Shown here piece by piece: positions 1-12,484 of a stretch of 64,000 bases of DNA. The stretch is from Lysobacter sp. ISL-50 (GTDB lineage: Bacteria > Pseudomonadota > Gammaproteobacteria > Xanthomonadales > Xanthomonadaceae), in contig NZ_JAGGRI010000034.1 of NCBI RefSeq assembly GCF_018612875.1, forward strand, positions 1 through 64,000, read 5' to 3'. Made by a program: the position numbers and the translations under genes. The number at the start of each line of letters is the position of its first letter. The stretch's first letter is position 1. The notes below the pieces were generated by a model. That model worked only from the letters and a program-made list of their open reading frames with translations. It had not been told where the DNA came from and did not search any database.

Positions 1-551
1 GGCCTTGGTGGCGTTGGCGATAACGCCACCAAAGATCAAACGCTAAAAGCAGATCAAACGCGTAAAGCTTCCGCCATGAAGCGGCGGGTCACTTTCTTTG
101 TCCGAAGCCACAAAGAAAGTAACCAAAGAAAGGGCTTTAGGCTGTTTCGAATCAAAAGCCACGAGTGCGATGCTTGCGCAGGCAGGTGCCACATTGGGCA
201 TCCTGCCCAAGGTGGCACCCGGCGCACGTCCTTGTGCGCCGCCCTCCGGGTGTCCTTCGGTCTCGCGAGTTACAGGCGGCGCCCGGCAACAACAACAGCA
301 ACAGCAACAACGATGGAGCAATGGCATCAAGGCGACAGCGTTAAAGCAAAAGCGGTGGAGCAACAGCAGCAAGGCAACGGCTGTAGGGCAACGGCTGCAG
401 GGCAACAGCGGTTAGGCAATGACAGTGCGACACCAGCGCAACGGCAAAAAGCCGAGCCGAACCAAGAGCAATGGCGCGCCCGCTCCGGGCCAAAAAACCC
501 GCCAGCCCACACCACTACACACCCATCACCCACCCAGCGCACAATTCCCGC
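1..551. other. Repeat-rich leader upstream of kdpD, no supported gene
   Basis: No credible coding sequence is seen. The stretch opens with an 11-bp perfect inverted repeat (5-15 with 22-32, 6-nt loop), possibly the terminator of a gene lying before the window. A second perfect 10-bp inverted repeat follows at 91-120 (ACTTTCTTTG, 10-nt loop, CAAAGAAAGT). From about 285 to 460 the sequence is a degenerate run built on CAACAG/GCAACGG words. Open frames exist on both strands but they translate into low-complexity Gln/Arg or Leu/Cys tracts, as expected for repeats rather than proteins. Confidence 0.6.
91..120. repeat. Perfect 10-bp inverted repeat (ACTTTCTTTG hairpin)
   Basis: Arms 91-100 and 111-120 are exact reverse complements around a 10-nt loop. 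It is followed by a second partial copy of the CAAAGAAAG word in 'accaaagaaagggc' (122-135). There is no T-run directly after the stem, so it is not a standard intrinsic terminator. It resembles dispersed hairpins seen in intergenic DNA of this group (recalled, not searched). Confidence 0.6.
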
Positions 552-3263
552 ATGACCGACCCCCGCAGCGCCCAAGCCGATGCCCTCATGGGCGAACTGC
601 AACGCCAGGGCGCCGGGCGGTTGACGATCTTCCTCGGCGCCGCGCCCGGCGTCGGCAAGACCTACACCATGCTCGGCCGCGCCCGCGAACTGCAGCGCCG
701 CGGCATCGACGTCGTCGTCGCCATCGTCGAAACCCACGGCCGCGCCGAAACCTCGGCCCTGGTCGAAGGCCTCGACGTGCTCCCACGCAAACGCCTGGAC
801 TATCAGGGCCGCACGCTCGAGGAAATGGACCTCGACGCCGTGCTCGCGCGCAAGCCCAAGGTCGCGCTGGTCGATGAACTCGCCCACCGCAACGCCCCCG
901 GCAGCCGCCACGAACGGCGCTGGCAGGATGTGCTGGAACTGCTCGACGCCGGCATCGACGTCTACACCACCATCAACATCCAGCACCTGGAAAGCCTCAA
1001 CGACGTCATCCACCGCATCACCGGCGTGCGCGTCAGCGAAACCGTGCCCGATGCGCTGTTCGACCGCCTGCGCGACATCGTCCTGGTCGATCTGCCGCCG
1101 CGCGAACTGATCGAGCGTCTGCAACAGGGCAAGGTCTACGTGCCCGAACAGGCCGCGCACGCGCTGCAGGCGTTCTTCTCGCCCTCGAACCTGACCGCGC
1201 TGCGCGAACTGGCGATGCAGACCGCCGCCGATCGCGTCGATAGCGACCTGCGCGAGGCCCAGACCGCGCGCGGCCTGCCCGGCGTGCCGCTGCGGCGCGC
1301 GGTGATGGTCGCCATCGACGGGCTCGGCCAGTCCGAATACCTGGTGCGGGTGGCGCGCCGCATCGCCGAACGCCGCGATTCGCCGTGGATCGTGGTCACC
1401 GTCCACACCGGCGGCGCGCCCGACGAGGCGCGCCAATCCGAACTCGACCGCGCCTTCGCCCTCGCCCGCCGGCTCGGCGGCGAGGCGGTGGTGCTGCACG
1501 GCAACAGCATCGTCGATGCCCTGCTCGATCACGGCGAACGCGCCGGCGTATCGACCATCGTGCTCGGCCGCACCCGCGAGCGGCCGCTCGCGCGCATGAT
1601 CAATCGCACCCTGACCCAGCAGCTGATCCAGCGCGGCGCGCACTACGAACTGACCATCGTCAGCACGCCGGAAGCGCGCGCGAAGGCGCGGCGGTCGATG
1701 CGCGACAGCGGCGGACGCCTGCGCGGTCTGCTCAATCGCAGCGACGCGGCGCTGGCGGTGGTCGCCGCCACCCTCGCCACCGCCCTGGCCTGGGTCGCCG
1801 AGCGCTGGATCGGCCTGGGCGATCTGTCGCTGATCTTCATCGTCGCGGTGGTCGTGGTCGCCGCGCGCACGCGCATGACCGCGGCGGTGATCGCCTCGGT
1901 GCTGTGCTTTCTCGCGTACAACTTCTTCTTCATCGAGCCGCGCTTCACCCTGCTGATCGGCGCGCGCCAGGGCGTGGCCACGGTGATGCTGTTCCTGGCC
2001 GCGGCGCTGGTCGCCGGACGCTTGGCCTCGAAGTTGCGCATGCAGGTGCTGGCCTTGCGCGCGTCCAACGCGCACGCGACCGAGCTGCAAAGCCTCGGCC
2101 GCGAATTGTCCACCGCCGCCGACGTCGGCCAGGTCGTGCGCGCCGGGCGCAACGCGCTCAAGCGCTCGCTGGGCGTGGAAGCTTTCGTCTACATCGGCGA
2201 CGCGCCGCTGCGCGGCGAGCAGTTGCCGGAGATGAACGACAAAGATCGCGCCGCCGCCGACTGGAGCCTGAAGCATCGCCAGCCCGCTGGCCGCTACACC
2301 GATACCTTGGCCGGATCGGATTGGTGGCTGTTGCCGTTGAAAGGCAGCAACGCCGACGCGCCGGCCGCGGGCGTGGTGGGACTGCGGTTCGCGCCGTCGT
2401 TGACGCGACTGGGCGCCGAGCAACGCCGGCTGGCCGAAGCGATGACCGACGACGTCGCCCAGGCGGTGCTGCGCACCCGCCTGGTCGCCGATCTGGAAGA
2501 TTCGCGCGTCAGCGGCGAAACCGAACGCCTGCGCTCGGCGCTGCTGTCCTCGGTCTCGCACGATCTGCGCTCGCCGCTGGCTTCGATCATCGGTGCCGCC
2601 AGCAGCCTGGACAACTACGCCGAGGCGATGCCGCGCGAGGATCGCCATGCCTTGCTGGAAACCATCCGCATCGAAGGCGAACGGCTGGATCGCTACATCC
2701 AGAATCTGCTCGACATGACCCGGCTGGGCCACGGCGGGCTGGCGCTCAATCGCGACTGGATCGGCGTGGACGAGTTGATCGGCTCGGCGGTCACGCGCCT
2801 GCAGCGCTACGAACCCGGCGCGCGCTTCGAGGTGCGGCTGCAGCCCGAACTCGGCCCGATCTGGGTGCATCCGGCGCTGATCGAGCAAGCGCTGTTCAAC
2901 GTGATCGAGAACGCGGTGAAGTTCTCCCCGCCCGACACGCCGGTGAGCATCGACGCGCGCCGGGTCGATAACGAGCCCGGCGCCCAGCCCGAGCAGGTGC
3001 TGCGCATCGACGTCAGCGATCGCGGCCCGGGCATTCCCGAGGACGAGCGCGCGCGCATCTTCGACATGTTCTACAGCGTCGAGCGCGGCGATCGCGGCCG
3101 CCAGGGCACCGGCCTGGGGCTGGCGATCTGCCAGGGCATGATCGGCGCGCACGGCGGCAACGTCGTCGCCCTCCCCGGCCAGCCCGATGCGCAGGGTCGC
3201 CGCGGCACCACGATCCGCATTACCCTGCCGCCTATCGAACCCGAGCCCGCCGCCGCGCCATGA
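552..3263 (+). CDS. kdpD: Osmosensitive K+ channel sensor histidine kinase KdpD
   Basis: Membrane sensor kinase (903 aa) that phosphorylates KdpE to control the high-affinity Kdp potassium ATPase. From the N-terminus: a KdpD/UspA-type cytoplasmic sensor region with a Walker A-like GAAPGVGKT (residues 29-37) and Walker B-like ALVDELAH; a universal-stress-like region; a DUF4118 membrane block of about four helices (roughly residues 415-500); a GAF-like region; a HisKA box VSHDLRSP with phospho-acceptor His at residue 670; and an HATPase domain with NVIENAVKF, DRGPGIP and GTGLGLAIC. The ATG at 552 is chosen over an upstream in-frame ATG at 471 because the extra 27 residues are Pro/His-rich and lie in the leader. 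It overlaps kdpE by 4 bp (ATGA), so the two are co-translated. The kdpFABC pump genes are not in the window and would be expected just before it. Confidence 0.95.
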   Translation: MTDPRSAQADALMGELQRQGAGRLTIFLGAAPGVGKTYTMLGRARELQRRGIDVVVAIVETHGRAETSALVEGLDVLPRKRLDYQGRTLEEMDLDAVLARKPKVALVDELAHRNAPGSRHERRWQDVLELLDAGIDVYTTINIQHLESLNDVIHRITGVRVSETVPDALFDRLRDIVLVDLPPRELIERLQQGKVYVPEQAAHALQAFFSPSNLTALRELAMQTAADRVDSDLREAQTARGLPGVPLRRAVMVAIDGLGQSEYLVRVARRIAERRDSPWIVVTVHTGGAPDEARQSELDRAFALARRLGGEAVVLHGNSIVDALLDHGERAGVSTIVLGRTRERPLARMINRTLTQQLIQRGAHYELTIVSTPEARAKARRSMRDSGGRLRGLLNRSDAALAVVAATLATALAWVAERWIGLGDLSLIFIVAVVVVAARTRMTAAVIASVLCFLAYNFFFIEPRFTLLIGARQGVATVMLFLAAALVAGRLASKLRMQVLALRASNAHATELQSLGRELSTAADVGQVVRAGRNALKRSLGVEAFVYIGDAPLRGEQLPEMNDKDRAAADWSLKHRQPAGRYTDTLAGSDWWLLPLKGSNADAPAAGVVGLRFAPSLTRLGAEQRRLAEAMTDDVAQAVLRTRLVADLEDSRVSGETERLRSALLSSVSHDLRSPLASIIGAASSLDNYAEAMPREDRHALLETIRIEGERLDRYIQNLLDMTRLGHGGLALNRDWIGVDELIGSAVTRLQRYEPGARFEVRLQPELGPIWVHPALIEQALFNVIENAVKFSPPDTPVSIDARRVDNEPGAQPEQVLRIDVSDRGPGIPEDERARIFDMFYSVERGDRGRQGTGLGLAICQGMIGAHGGNVVALPGQPDAQGRRGTTIRITLPPIEPEPAAAP

Positions 3264-3988
3264 CCGAGGACCACGCTCCGCATTCGCACCCGCAGGCCGC
3301 GCCGCCCGCGCGCGTGCTGGTGATCGACGACGAGCCGCAGATCCGCAAGTTTCTCGACATCGCCCTGCGCGCCCAGGGTTATGCGGTCGAGCTGGCCGAG
3401 AACGGCAACGGCGGCCTGGAAACGCTGGCCACGCGCGGCGCCGACCTGGTGATCCTGGACCTGGGCCTGCCCGATCGCGACGGCCACGACGTGCTGCGCG
3501 AGCTGCGCCAGTGGTCGGGAGTGCCGGTGATCCTGTTGACCGTGCGTTCCAGCGAATCGGAAAAGGTCGCCGCGCTCGATGGCGGCGCCAACGACTACGT
3601 GACCAAGCCCTTCGGCGTGCAGGAGCTGATGGCGCGCGTGCGCGCCCTGCTGCGCGCGCACGGCCCGCAGGGCGAGACCCTGCCGGTGTTCGACGACGGC
3701 CATCTGCGCATCGACCTGGCGCGGCGCGAGGTGCATCTGCACGGCGAGCCGGTGGTGCTCGCGCGCAAGGAGTACGCGCTGCTGGCGATGCTGTTCCAGC
3801 ACGCCGGACGCGTCGTCACTCAGCCGCAACTGCTGCGCGAGCTGTGGGGGCCGACGCATCAGGAGGACACGCATTACCTGCGCATCCTGGTCGGCAAGCT
3901 GCGCCACAAGCTCGGCGACGACGCCGCGGCGCCACGCTACATCGCCACCGAGCCGGGCGTGGGGCTGCGTTTCATCGAGACGCGCTGA
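3260..3988 (+). CDS. kdpE: KDP operon response regulator KdpE
   Basis: OmpR/PhoB-class response regulator (242 aa). The receiver domain (about residues 18-130) has the acidic pair D24-D25 in VIDDEP, the phospho-acceptor D67 in ILDLGLPD and K116 in VTKPFG. A C-terminal winged helix covers about 140-240, with the usual RKEYALL and THYLRILVGKLRHKL helices. Its start codon overlaps the kdpD stop, typical of a kinase-regulator pair. Known role of the family: activates kdpFABC when K+ is limiting. No terminator was recognised after the stop. Confidence 0.95.
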   Translation: MTEDHAPHSHPQAAPPARVLVIDDEPQIRKFLDIALRAQGYAVELAENGNGGLETLATRGADLVILDLGLPDRDGHDVLRELRQWSGVPVILLTVRSSESEKVAALDGGANDYVTKPFGVQELMARVRALLRAHGPQGETLPVFDDGHLRIDLARREVHLHGEPVVLARKEYALLAMLFQHAGRVVTQPQLLRELWGPTHQEDTHYLRILVGKLRHKLGDDAAAPRYIATEPGVGLRFIETR

Positions 3989-4114
3989 AAGCGGGGTTCG
4001 ACCGGCGCGTGCGGCGCACGCGCCTGGGCGGCCGCTTCAATTCACGATCGCGTATCGGCCGCTCAATCCGTGGCGCGCACGAGCGCGCCGAGCGTTCGTG
4101 CGCGACTACATGCT

Positions 4115-4462
4115 TTACGCGGCCTTGGCGCGGAATTGCGCGTACAGCGTCGGCGGCGGCGCATCGAAGTACTTGAGCAAGGCCGGGCACAGCCAGCCTT
4201 CCATGCCGATCGATTCGCTGCGATACCAGTTGCCGCTGAGGTCGGCGCGCTGCCAGTCCAGTTGCAACTGATAGCCCGGAAACGGGTGGGTCGAGAACAG
4301 CAGGGTGAAGCCGTTCTGGGCGCCGTCGATGCCGGCGACCATGTGATCGATGATCGTGTCGGCGCCGGAGACGAACGGCTCCTCGCGCAGTCCGACCGCG
4401 AGGTCGTCGAACACCCACATGCCGTGGGTTTTGTACGGATGAATCGCGACGATGGCGTTCAT
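4115..4462 (-). CDS. DUF6717 family protein
   Basis: A 115-residue soluble protein with no signal peptide or membrane segment. The sequence starts MNAIVAIHPYKTHGMWVFDD and carries FVSGADTIIDHMV, matching my recollection of the DUF6717 family, small proteins of unknown function common in Proteobacteria. It is convergent with kdpE and 126 bp from it, and transcribed alone. The family resemblance is from memory and no biochemical role can be given. The upstream spacer (4463-4720) shows no gene. Confidence 0.7.
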   Translation of the reverse strand: MNAIVAIHPYKTHGMWVFDDLAVGLREEPFVSGADTIIDHMVAGIDGAQNGFTLLFSTHPFPGYQLQLDWQRADLSGNWYRSESIGMEGWLCPALLKYFDAPPPTLYAQFRAKAA

Positions 4463-4720
4463 GGCGAGATCCTTTGGCCAGAAAGGCCGGGACTATGTTG
4501 GCAAGCGCGTGCGCAAGGCATCGGTTCGGGCCGGTGGCGCGTGCGCCGGATGAACCCGGAGATTGGAGCCGGCGTATTCGCGCAGCGGCCGCGACGGCAT
4601 CCGGAACTCGACACCTGCGCCGTGCGTCGTTGACCGATGCGCTTTGCATTCGAGCGAACGCCGATACACACCATCGGATCGGCCACTTCGCGCCGCGCGA
4701 ACAAGACAAACAAAACACGC

Positions 4721-4760
4721 AAAGAAAAAGCCGGCAATCTTTCGATTGCCGGCTTTCTTT
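4721..4760 (-). terminator. Intrinsic terminator after tRNA-Arg (bidirectional look)
   Basis: A perfect 13-bp inverted repeat (4727-4739 with 4744-4756, loop tttc) sits 8 bp beyond the 3' end of the tRNA-Arg gene. A-rich and T-rich flanks lie on both sides, so it can end transcription from either direction. Confidence 0.85.
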
Positions 4761-4764
4761 GTAG

Positions 4765-4841
4765 TGGCGCGCCCGGAAGGATTCGAACCTCCGACCCCCA
4801 AGTTCGTAGCCTGGTGCTCTATCCAGCTGAGCTACGGGCGC
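4765..4841 (-). tRNA. tRNA-Arg (anticodon ACG)
   Basis: Folds as a standard 77-nt tRNA on the minus strand. The 7-bp acceptor is GCGCCCG/CGGGCGC with discriminator G and an encoded CCA (4765-4767). The D-arm is GCTC...GAGC. The anticodon stem CCAGG/CTTGG holds loop CTACGAA, giving anticodon ACG. The T-arm carries TTCGAAT. ACG is normally deaminated to ICG and reads CGU/CGC/CGA. Confidence 0.96.
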
Positions 4842-4933
4842 CTAGTTGGAAAATTATGACGATTAATCAGCGCATCGTCAACATTTTTCAAACTCTTTTT
4901 TGCTGATCATCGATACCGCCAAACCGACAATCA

Positions 4934-4960
4934 GCAAAGAAAAGCCGCCATTGGCGGCTT
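4934..4960 (-). terminator. Intrinsic terminator after tRNA-Ser
   Basis: 8-bp stem AAGCCGCC/GGCGGCTT (4942-4949 with 4953-4960, loop att) followed on the minus strand by TTCTTTGC. It lies 12 bp past the tRNA-Ser CCA end and so separates it from the downstream tRNA-Arg gene. Confidence 0.8.
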
Positions 4961-4971
4961 CCATTTGTAAC

Positions 4972-5064
4972 TGGCGGAGAGTGAGGGATTCGAACCCTCG
5001 ATAGAGCTTTTGACCCTATACTCCCTTAGCAGGGGAGCCCCTTCAGCCTCTCGGGCAACTCTCC
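4972..5064 (-). tRNA. tRNA-Ser (anticodon GCT)
   Basis: A 93-nt class II tRNA on the minus strand. The acceptor is GGAGAGT/ACTCTCC with discriminator G and an encoded CCA (4972-4974). Anticodon stem CTCCC/GGGAG encloses CTGCTAA, giving GCT, which reads AGC/AGU serine codons. A long variable arm follows, as expected for Ser, then a T-arm with TTCGAAT. Confidence 0.96.
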
Positions 5065-5142
5065 GCATCTATTGAAGCAATGCGGGCGGGAAGCATAACG
5101 GCTCACCCGTTTTACGGCAACGCTTGCGACAAACTTTTTTTA

Positions 5143-5346
5143 TCAGCCGCCGGCGTTTTTGCCAGAATCGTCCGACGCGTCCTCGCCTCGCTGGATGCGC
5201 TGATAAATCTCCTCGCGATGGACCGCGACATCTTTCGGTGCGGTAATACCGATACGCACCTGGTTCCCCTTGACGCCGAGCACGGTGACGGTCACCGAGT
5301 CGCCAATCATCAGGGTTTCGCCGACGCGACGCGTCAGGATCAGCAT
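5143..5346 (-). CDS. csrA: Carbon storage regulator CsrA
   Basis: A 67-residue RNA-binding global post-transcriptional regulator. It starts [10 protein letters not shown] and carries the GxxVRIGI...A.VHREEIY core with L4, R6 and R44, the RNA-contacting positions known in CsrA/RsmA. The C-terminal tail ([14 protein letters not shown]) is poorly ordered and variable in the family. It lies between alaS upstream and tRNA-Ser downstream on the same strand, the usual alaS-csrA-serine tRNA neighbourhood of gammaproteobacteria. A GGAGG-type ribosome site (revcomp of 5350-5358) precedes the ATG. Confidence 0.97.
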   Translation of the reverse strand: MLILTRRVGETLMIGDSVTVTVLGVKGNQVRIGITAPKDVAVHREEIYQRIQRGEDASDDSGKNAGG

Positions 5347-5490
5347 TGAAAACCTCCTCGAGCCGGGACCGTAGTACCGGCGTTGGCATTCTTTTCCATC
5401 AGGAAGAATGCTTCAATTTGTACACAAACGTGAACCATCTTAGCGACCGGTCAAACTAGGTCGCAAGCGATAGAGGTCACTGTTCGCCAT

Positions 5491-8124
<2,634 letters not shown>

Positions 8125-8289
8125 GCCTGGGAGATAGTCGCCTGGTCGGGAGCGGACCGCTCGACCGAACCCATGCCACCACGATGGGGGCATCGACTGG
8201 AACAGGCAACCCGGGAACCCGAAAGCCGCGTAGCCTAGCAGGCCCGGGGACTTTATGCGCAAGGCTACGCGGCAAATATGCCCAGCCGT

Positions 8290-9420
8290 TCAGTCCTCGG
8301 CGCAGGAACGACTGGCATTACGCACGGTTTCGCCGTCGAAGCCGCGCCGTATCAGCAGATCCGCGGCCTTTCGGCGCAATGCCGGGTCCAGAAAATAGCC
8401 CTCGCCGTAGCGCCTGCGGGCCAATTCGCGGGCATTGTCGAGCCAATCGCCTTCGTAGTTCTGCAGCGCCTCGGTGACGATCTGACTGTCCAGACCGTGC
8501 ATGGCCAGCTCGGCGCGAATATGCACCGGGCCGTAGCCGTTGCCGGCGCGGCTGCGAATCATGCTCTCGGCGAAGCGGGCGTCGTTCTGCCAGCCGGCAT
8601 CAGCGAGCCGATCGACGGCCGCTACGACCTCCTCGCGATCGAGCCCGCGCGAGGTCAGTTTCCGGGTCAGTTCCTTGCGCGAATGCTCGCGCCGGGTCAG
8701 CAGGCCCAAGGCGCGCTGGGTCGCAGTCTGCTCGCGCGCCCCCCGCCGGCGCGAACCGCGGGAGGAGTCGCTTAGACTTTCGTCGAATAACGGGGTGTAG
8801 TCGTTGTCGAAAGCAGCCTCGGCGTCGGAATCCGGGCCGGGTTGCGGCTCGGGCGCAGCCGGTCCGCCGGCGTTTGTCGGCCCCTCGCCCGCTCCTGTTG
8901 GTCTCGGCGATTCATCTTCGGCATCGCGGGAGCCCGGCCGGTGCGGCCAAGTAGCCGGCCACCTCGGTCGCGCCGTGGCGTCCCGCCCTGAAGATGCGTG
9001 GCTTCGTTTGGGCTCGTCTTCTGACTCGTTCACCTCCGAGCCGTACCCGGGCCGCTTCGGGCGGTTTCGGCGCTGGCCGAAGCCGCCGCCGCCCAGGCCG
9101 GAGCGACGCGGCCTGCGCCCGGCTTCCGCCTCGAACGCTGACGATGTTTCATCGTCTTCGGTTCCGGCGCCGGCAGCTGTGCCGGCCTCGGCCTCGTCGG
9201 ATCGGGCCGCCCGACTCGCGCGGCTGCCCGGGTCGCCGTCGCGGCCGGCTTCATCGCGAAGCGAAGCCGCCGCCTTGACGTTGCTTTCGATCGCACGCAT
9301 CCGCGCGCGCAATTCATCGAGATACGCACCGCTACGGCCGGGCGAGGGCTCATCGCCCTGCCCGGCCGTGCCGTCGGCGCCACCACCATGGCGCCGTCCG
9401 TCATCCCGATCGGAACTCAT
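8290..9420 (-). CDS. recX: RecX regulatory protein with long disordered N-terminal extension
   Basis: The C-terminal ~150 residues are a clear RecX domain: [18 protein letters not shown], then three-helix repeats with [19 protein letters not shown] and [13 protein letters not shown]. RecX modulates RecA filaments. Before it lie about 225 residues rich in Gly, Arg, Ser, Asp and Glu with no recognisable fold, making 376 aa against the usual 150-170. The ATG at 9420 is used because it follows recA by 19 bp. An ATG, GTG or TTG close to the RecX domain boundary could not be found in frame, so the extension looks genuinely encoded unless a rare start is used. Same strand as recA and lexA. Confidence 0.88.
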   Translation of the reverse strand: MSSDRDDGRRHGGGADGTAGQGDEPSPGRSGAYLDELRARMRAIESNVKAAASLRDEAGRDGDPGSRASRAARSDEAEAGTAAGAGTEDDETSSAFEAEAGRRPRRSGLGGGGFGQRRNRPKRPGYGSEVNESEDEPKRSHASSGRDATARPRWPATWPHRPGSRDAEDESPRPTGAGEGPTNAGGPAAPEPQPGPDSDAEAAFDNDYTPLFDESLSDSSRGSRRRGAREQTATQRALGLLTRREHSRKELTRKLTSRGLDREEVVAAVDRLADAGWQNDARFAESMIRSRAGNGYGPVHIRAELAMHGLDSQIVTEALQNYEGDWLDNARELARRRYGEGYFLDPALRRKAADLLIRRGFDGETVRNASRSCAED

Positions 9421-9439
9421 CTGACCGTGCCGGCGAGGA

Positions 9440-10465
<1,026 letters not shown>

Positions 10466-10501
10466 CGCTGTATTCCTTAAGTCTGTCGTGGTGAGGGGAA
10501 G

Positions 10502-10729
10502 TTAGAGGACGCGCATCGCAGAGACTGAGACCGTCGCGCCTGGACCTAAATTATCGCCCGCCACCGTGGCGGTAAGCCGGGGCACGGCCTGCGCGGGGGT
10601 CGGATTTTTCCTCGAAATCGAGGCGGAAATCGACTCATCCAGGCCTTGCAATGCCGCTTGCGCGGCGTGTACGGGCGCGCAGGCGCGCACCGAGCCGTAA
10701 CGATCGACGTTGGCCTTTGCGCGCCCCAT
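10502..10729 (-). CDS. Possible small protein between lexA and recA
   Basis: A 75-codon frame begins 3 nt after the lexA stop (ATG at 10729) and ends 36 nt before recA. The product (MGRAKANVDRYGSVRAC...) has no motif I recognise, no signal peptide and no clear membrane helix. Position suggests possible coupling to lexA, but the composition is also compatible with chance in GC-rich DNA. If not a gene, the 10466-10732 spacer would hold only the recA promoter region. I saw no second LexA box in it. Confidence 0.25.
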   Translation of the reverse strand: MGRAKANVDRYGSVRACAPVHAAQAALQGLDESISASISRKNPTPAQAVPRLTATVAGDNLGPGATVSVSAMRVL

Positions 10730-10732
10730 GAT

Positions 10733-11383
10733 TCAGCGATTGGGCCGGACCAGGCCGCAGTACAGGCCTTCGATCGCGAAGTCCTGATCGGGCTGCACCT
10801 CGATCGGCGCGTAATCGGGATTGCGCGGCAGAAGACGGATGCGGTCCTTGCCGATCTTGAGCAGCTTGACGGTGATTTCATCGTCGATGCGCGCGACCAC
10901 GATCTGGCCCGAGCGCGCGTCGTGGGTGCGGTGCACGCCGATCAGGTCGCCGTCGAAGATGCCCTCGTCGCGCATCGAGTCGCCCTTGACCTTGAGCAGG
11001 TAGTCCGGCGACGGGAAGAACATGTTGCGGTCGAGCAGCACGTAGTTGTCCGGCTCGACGCCGGCGCCCGAGCCGATCGGCGAACCGGCGGCGACCCGGC
11101 CCAGCACCGGCAGGCGGATCGCTTCCTCGTCGTTGGCCGAGACCAGGCCGAGCTCGCGCTGCGCCTGCTGCGGCGGCTGCAGGACGCGGATGCCGCGGGC
11201 CCGGCCGGGGGTGCGCTCGATCGCGCCGGCCGCCTCGAGTGCGTCGAGGTGGTACTGCGCGGCGCGCACGCCCTTGAAGCCCAGGGCCTTGGCGATCTCG
11301 GTCTGGGACGGCGGGATGCCCTCGGCATCGATCCGTTCCGCGATCAGCGCGAGGATGGCTTGCTGGGTGTCGGTCAGATTCAT
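10733..11383 (-). CDS. lexA: SOS repressor LexA
   Basis: SOS regulator (216 aa) with an N-terminal winged helix (about 1-70; PSQTEIAKALGFKGVRAAQYHLDAL) and a C-terminal self-cleaving peptidase domain. The autocleavage bond is A99-G100 in GRVAAGSP, the catalytic Ser is S136 in KGDSMRDEG, and the Lys is K173 in DEITVKLLK. The ATG at 11383 matches the family start (MNLTDTQQAIL) and lies 2 bp from the operator. A longer in-frame ATG at 11455 would put the operator inside the gene. The overlapping operator implies autoregulation. Confidence 0.97.
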   Translation of the reverse strand: MNLTDTQQAILALIAERIDAEGIPPSQTEIAKALGFKGVRAAQYHLDALEAAGAIERTPGRARGIRVLQPPQQAQRELGLVSANDEEAIRLPVLGRVAAGSPIGSGAGVEPDNYVLLDRNMFFPSPDYLLKVKGDSMRDEGIFDGDLIGVHRTHDARSGQIVVARIDDEITVKLLKIGKDRIRLLPRNPDYAPIEVQPDQDFAIEGLYCGLVRPNR

Positions 11384-11385
11384 GG

Positions 11386-11404
11386 TTAGTAGTATTACTA
11401 CTAA
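11386..11404. promoter_or_regulatory. LexA box (SOS operator) in front of lexA
   Basis: TTAGTAGTATTACTACTAA is a 19-bp palindrome, symmetric except at its centre, immediately upstream of the lexA start. It matches the TTAG-N-TACTA type operator known for Xanthomonadaceae LexA rather than the CTGT-N8-ACAG box of enterics. It also lies about 95 bp before the divergent MarR-GNAT gene and could affect it. Confidence 0.88.
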
Positions 11405-11498
11405 CGACCCGTGACGGCAAGGCCGTTGAGGCGGAAATTTATTTGACATAGTCAAACAGTTATCCGAATCTGCGGCTCTGCCCTATCGAGACGCCGCC

Positions 11499-12440
11499 AT
11501 GGCCAGCGATATCGAAACCGCCGAAGTGGACGCCATCCGTGCCTTCAACCGGTTCTACACCCGGCGTATCGGCGTGCTGCACGAGGACTTGCTGGACAGC
11601 CGCTTTCCGCTGACCCAGGCGCGGGTGTTGTTCGAACTGGCCCAGCGCGAACCGGTCGCGGCGCGCGACATCGGCGACACGCTGGGCCTGGACCCGGGTT
11701 ATCTGAGCCGAATCCTGCAGACCTTCGCCGACGCCGGCCTGGTCGAGAAAACCCGCTCCGAGCTCGACGCGCGCAGCTTCGTGCTGACCCTGTCGGCCAA
11801 GGGCCGCGAGGCCTTCGCCCTGCTCGACCGCAGTTCGCACGAGGCCACCGCGGCGATGCTGGCGGCGTTGTCGCCGCTAGAGCGCGACCGCCTGCTGCGC
11901 GCGATCGGAGAAGCCGAACTCGCGCTGTCGCCGCAGACGCTGCCGGCGACGCAGCGGGTGCGGATCCGCACGCACCGGATCGGCGACATCGGCTGGGCGA
12001 TCGAACGCCACGGCCGCCTGTACGCGGACGAATACGGTTGGAACGGCGATTTCGAAGCGCTGGTGGCGGGCCTGTTCGCGCGCTTCGCCGCAGCGCACGA
12101 TCCCGAGCGCGAGCGCTGCTGGATCGCCGAGCTGGACGGCGAACGCATCGGCTGCGTGTTCGTGGTGCGCAACGAGGACGATGCCGATACCGCGCAACTG
12201 CGCTGCCTGTTGGTCGATCCGCGCGCGCGCGGACTCGGTGTCGGTCGCAGGCTGGTGCAGACCTGCATCGAATTCGCCCGCGCGGCCGGCTACCGGCGCA
12301 TGCTGCTGTGGACCAACGATCTGTTGACCTCGGCGCGGCGGATTTACGAAGACTGCGGCTTCAAGCTGATCGAGGAAGAGCGCCACCACAGCTTCGGCCA
12401 CGATCTGGTCGGGCAGGTGTGGACGCGCGAGCTGGATTGA
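11499..12440 (+). CDS. MarR-type regulator fused to GNAT acetyltransferase
   Basis: A 313-residue two-domain protein. Residues ~5-145 form a MarR winged-helix domain (LTQARVLFELAQREPVAARDIG, then GLDPGYLSRILQTF as recognition helix). Residues ~155-313 form a GNAT acyltransferase fold with the acetyl-CoA loop region LLVDPRARGLGVGRRLVQTC and the C-terminal WTNDLLTSARRIYEDCGFK. This fusion is known in many bacteria, but its substrate and regulon are generally unknown. It is divergent from lexA and transcribed alone, sharing a 115-bp intergenic region with the SOS box. Confidence 0.88.
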   Translation: MASDIETAEVDAIRAFNRFYTRRIGVLHEDLLDSRFPLTQARVLFELAQREPVAARDIGDTLGLDPGYLSRILQTFADAGLVEKTRSELDARSFVLTLSAKGREAFALLDRSSHEATAAMLAALSPLERDRLLRAIGEAELALSPQTLPATQRVRIRTHRIGDIGWAIERHGRLYADEYGWNGDFEALVAGLFARFAAAHDPERERCWIAELDGERIGCVFVVRNEDDADTAQLRCLLVDPRARGLGVGRRLVQTCIEFARAAGYRRMLLWTNDLLTSARRIYEDCGFKLIEEERHHSFGHDLVGQVWTRELD

Positions 12441-12484
12441 TCGCGGCGCGCGCTTTCGAGGCGCGCCGAATCTCGCGGGCGGGC

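Noticed and set aside
327-3152. Very long minus-strand open frame (about 940 codons) opposite kdpD
   Set aside because: Product is His/Arg/Gln-rich low complexity, the mirror image of a GC-rich coding gene; kdpD motifs on the plus strand are unambiguous.
5100-5143. Intrinsic terminator after csrA
   Set aside because: An A/T-run (aaactttttttatc) is present but no stable stem precedes it.
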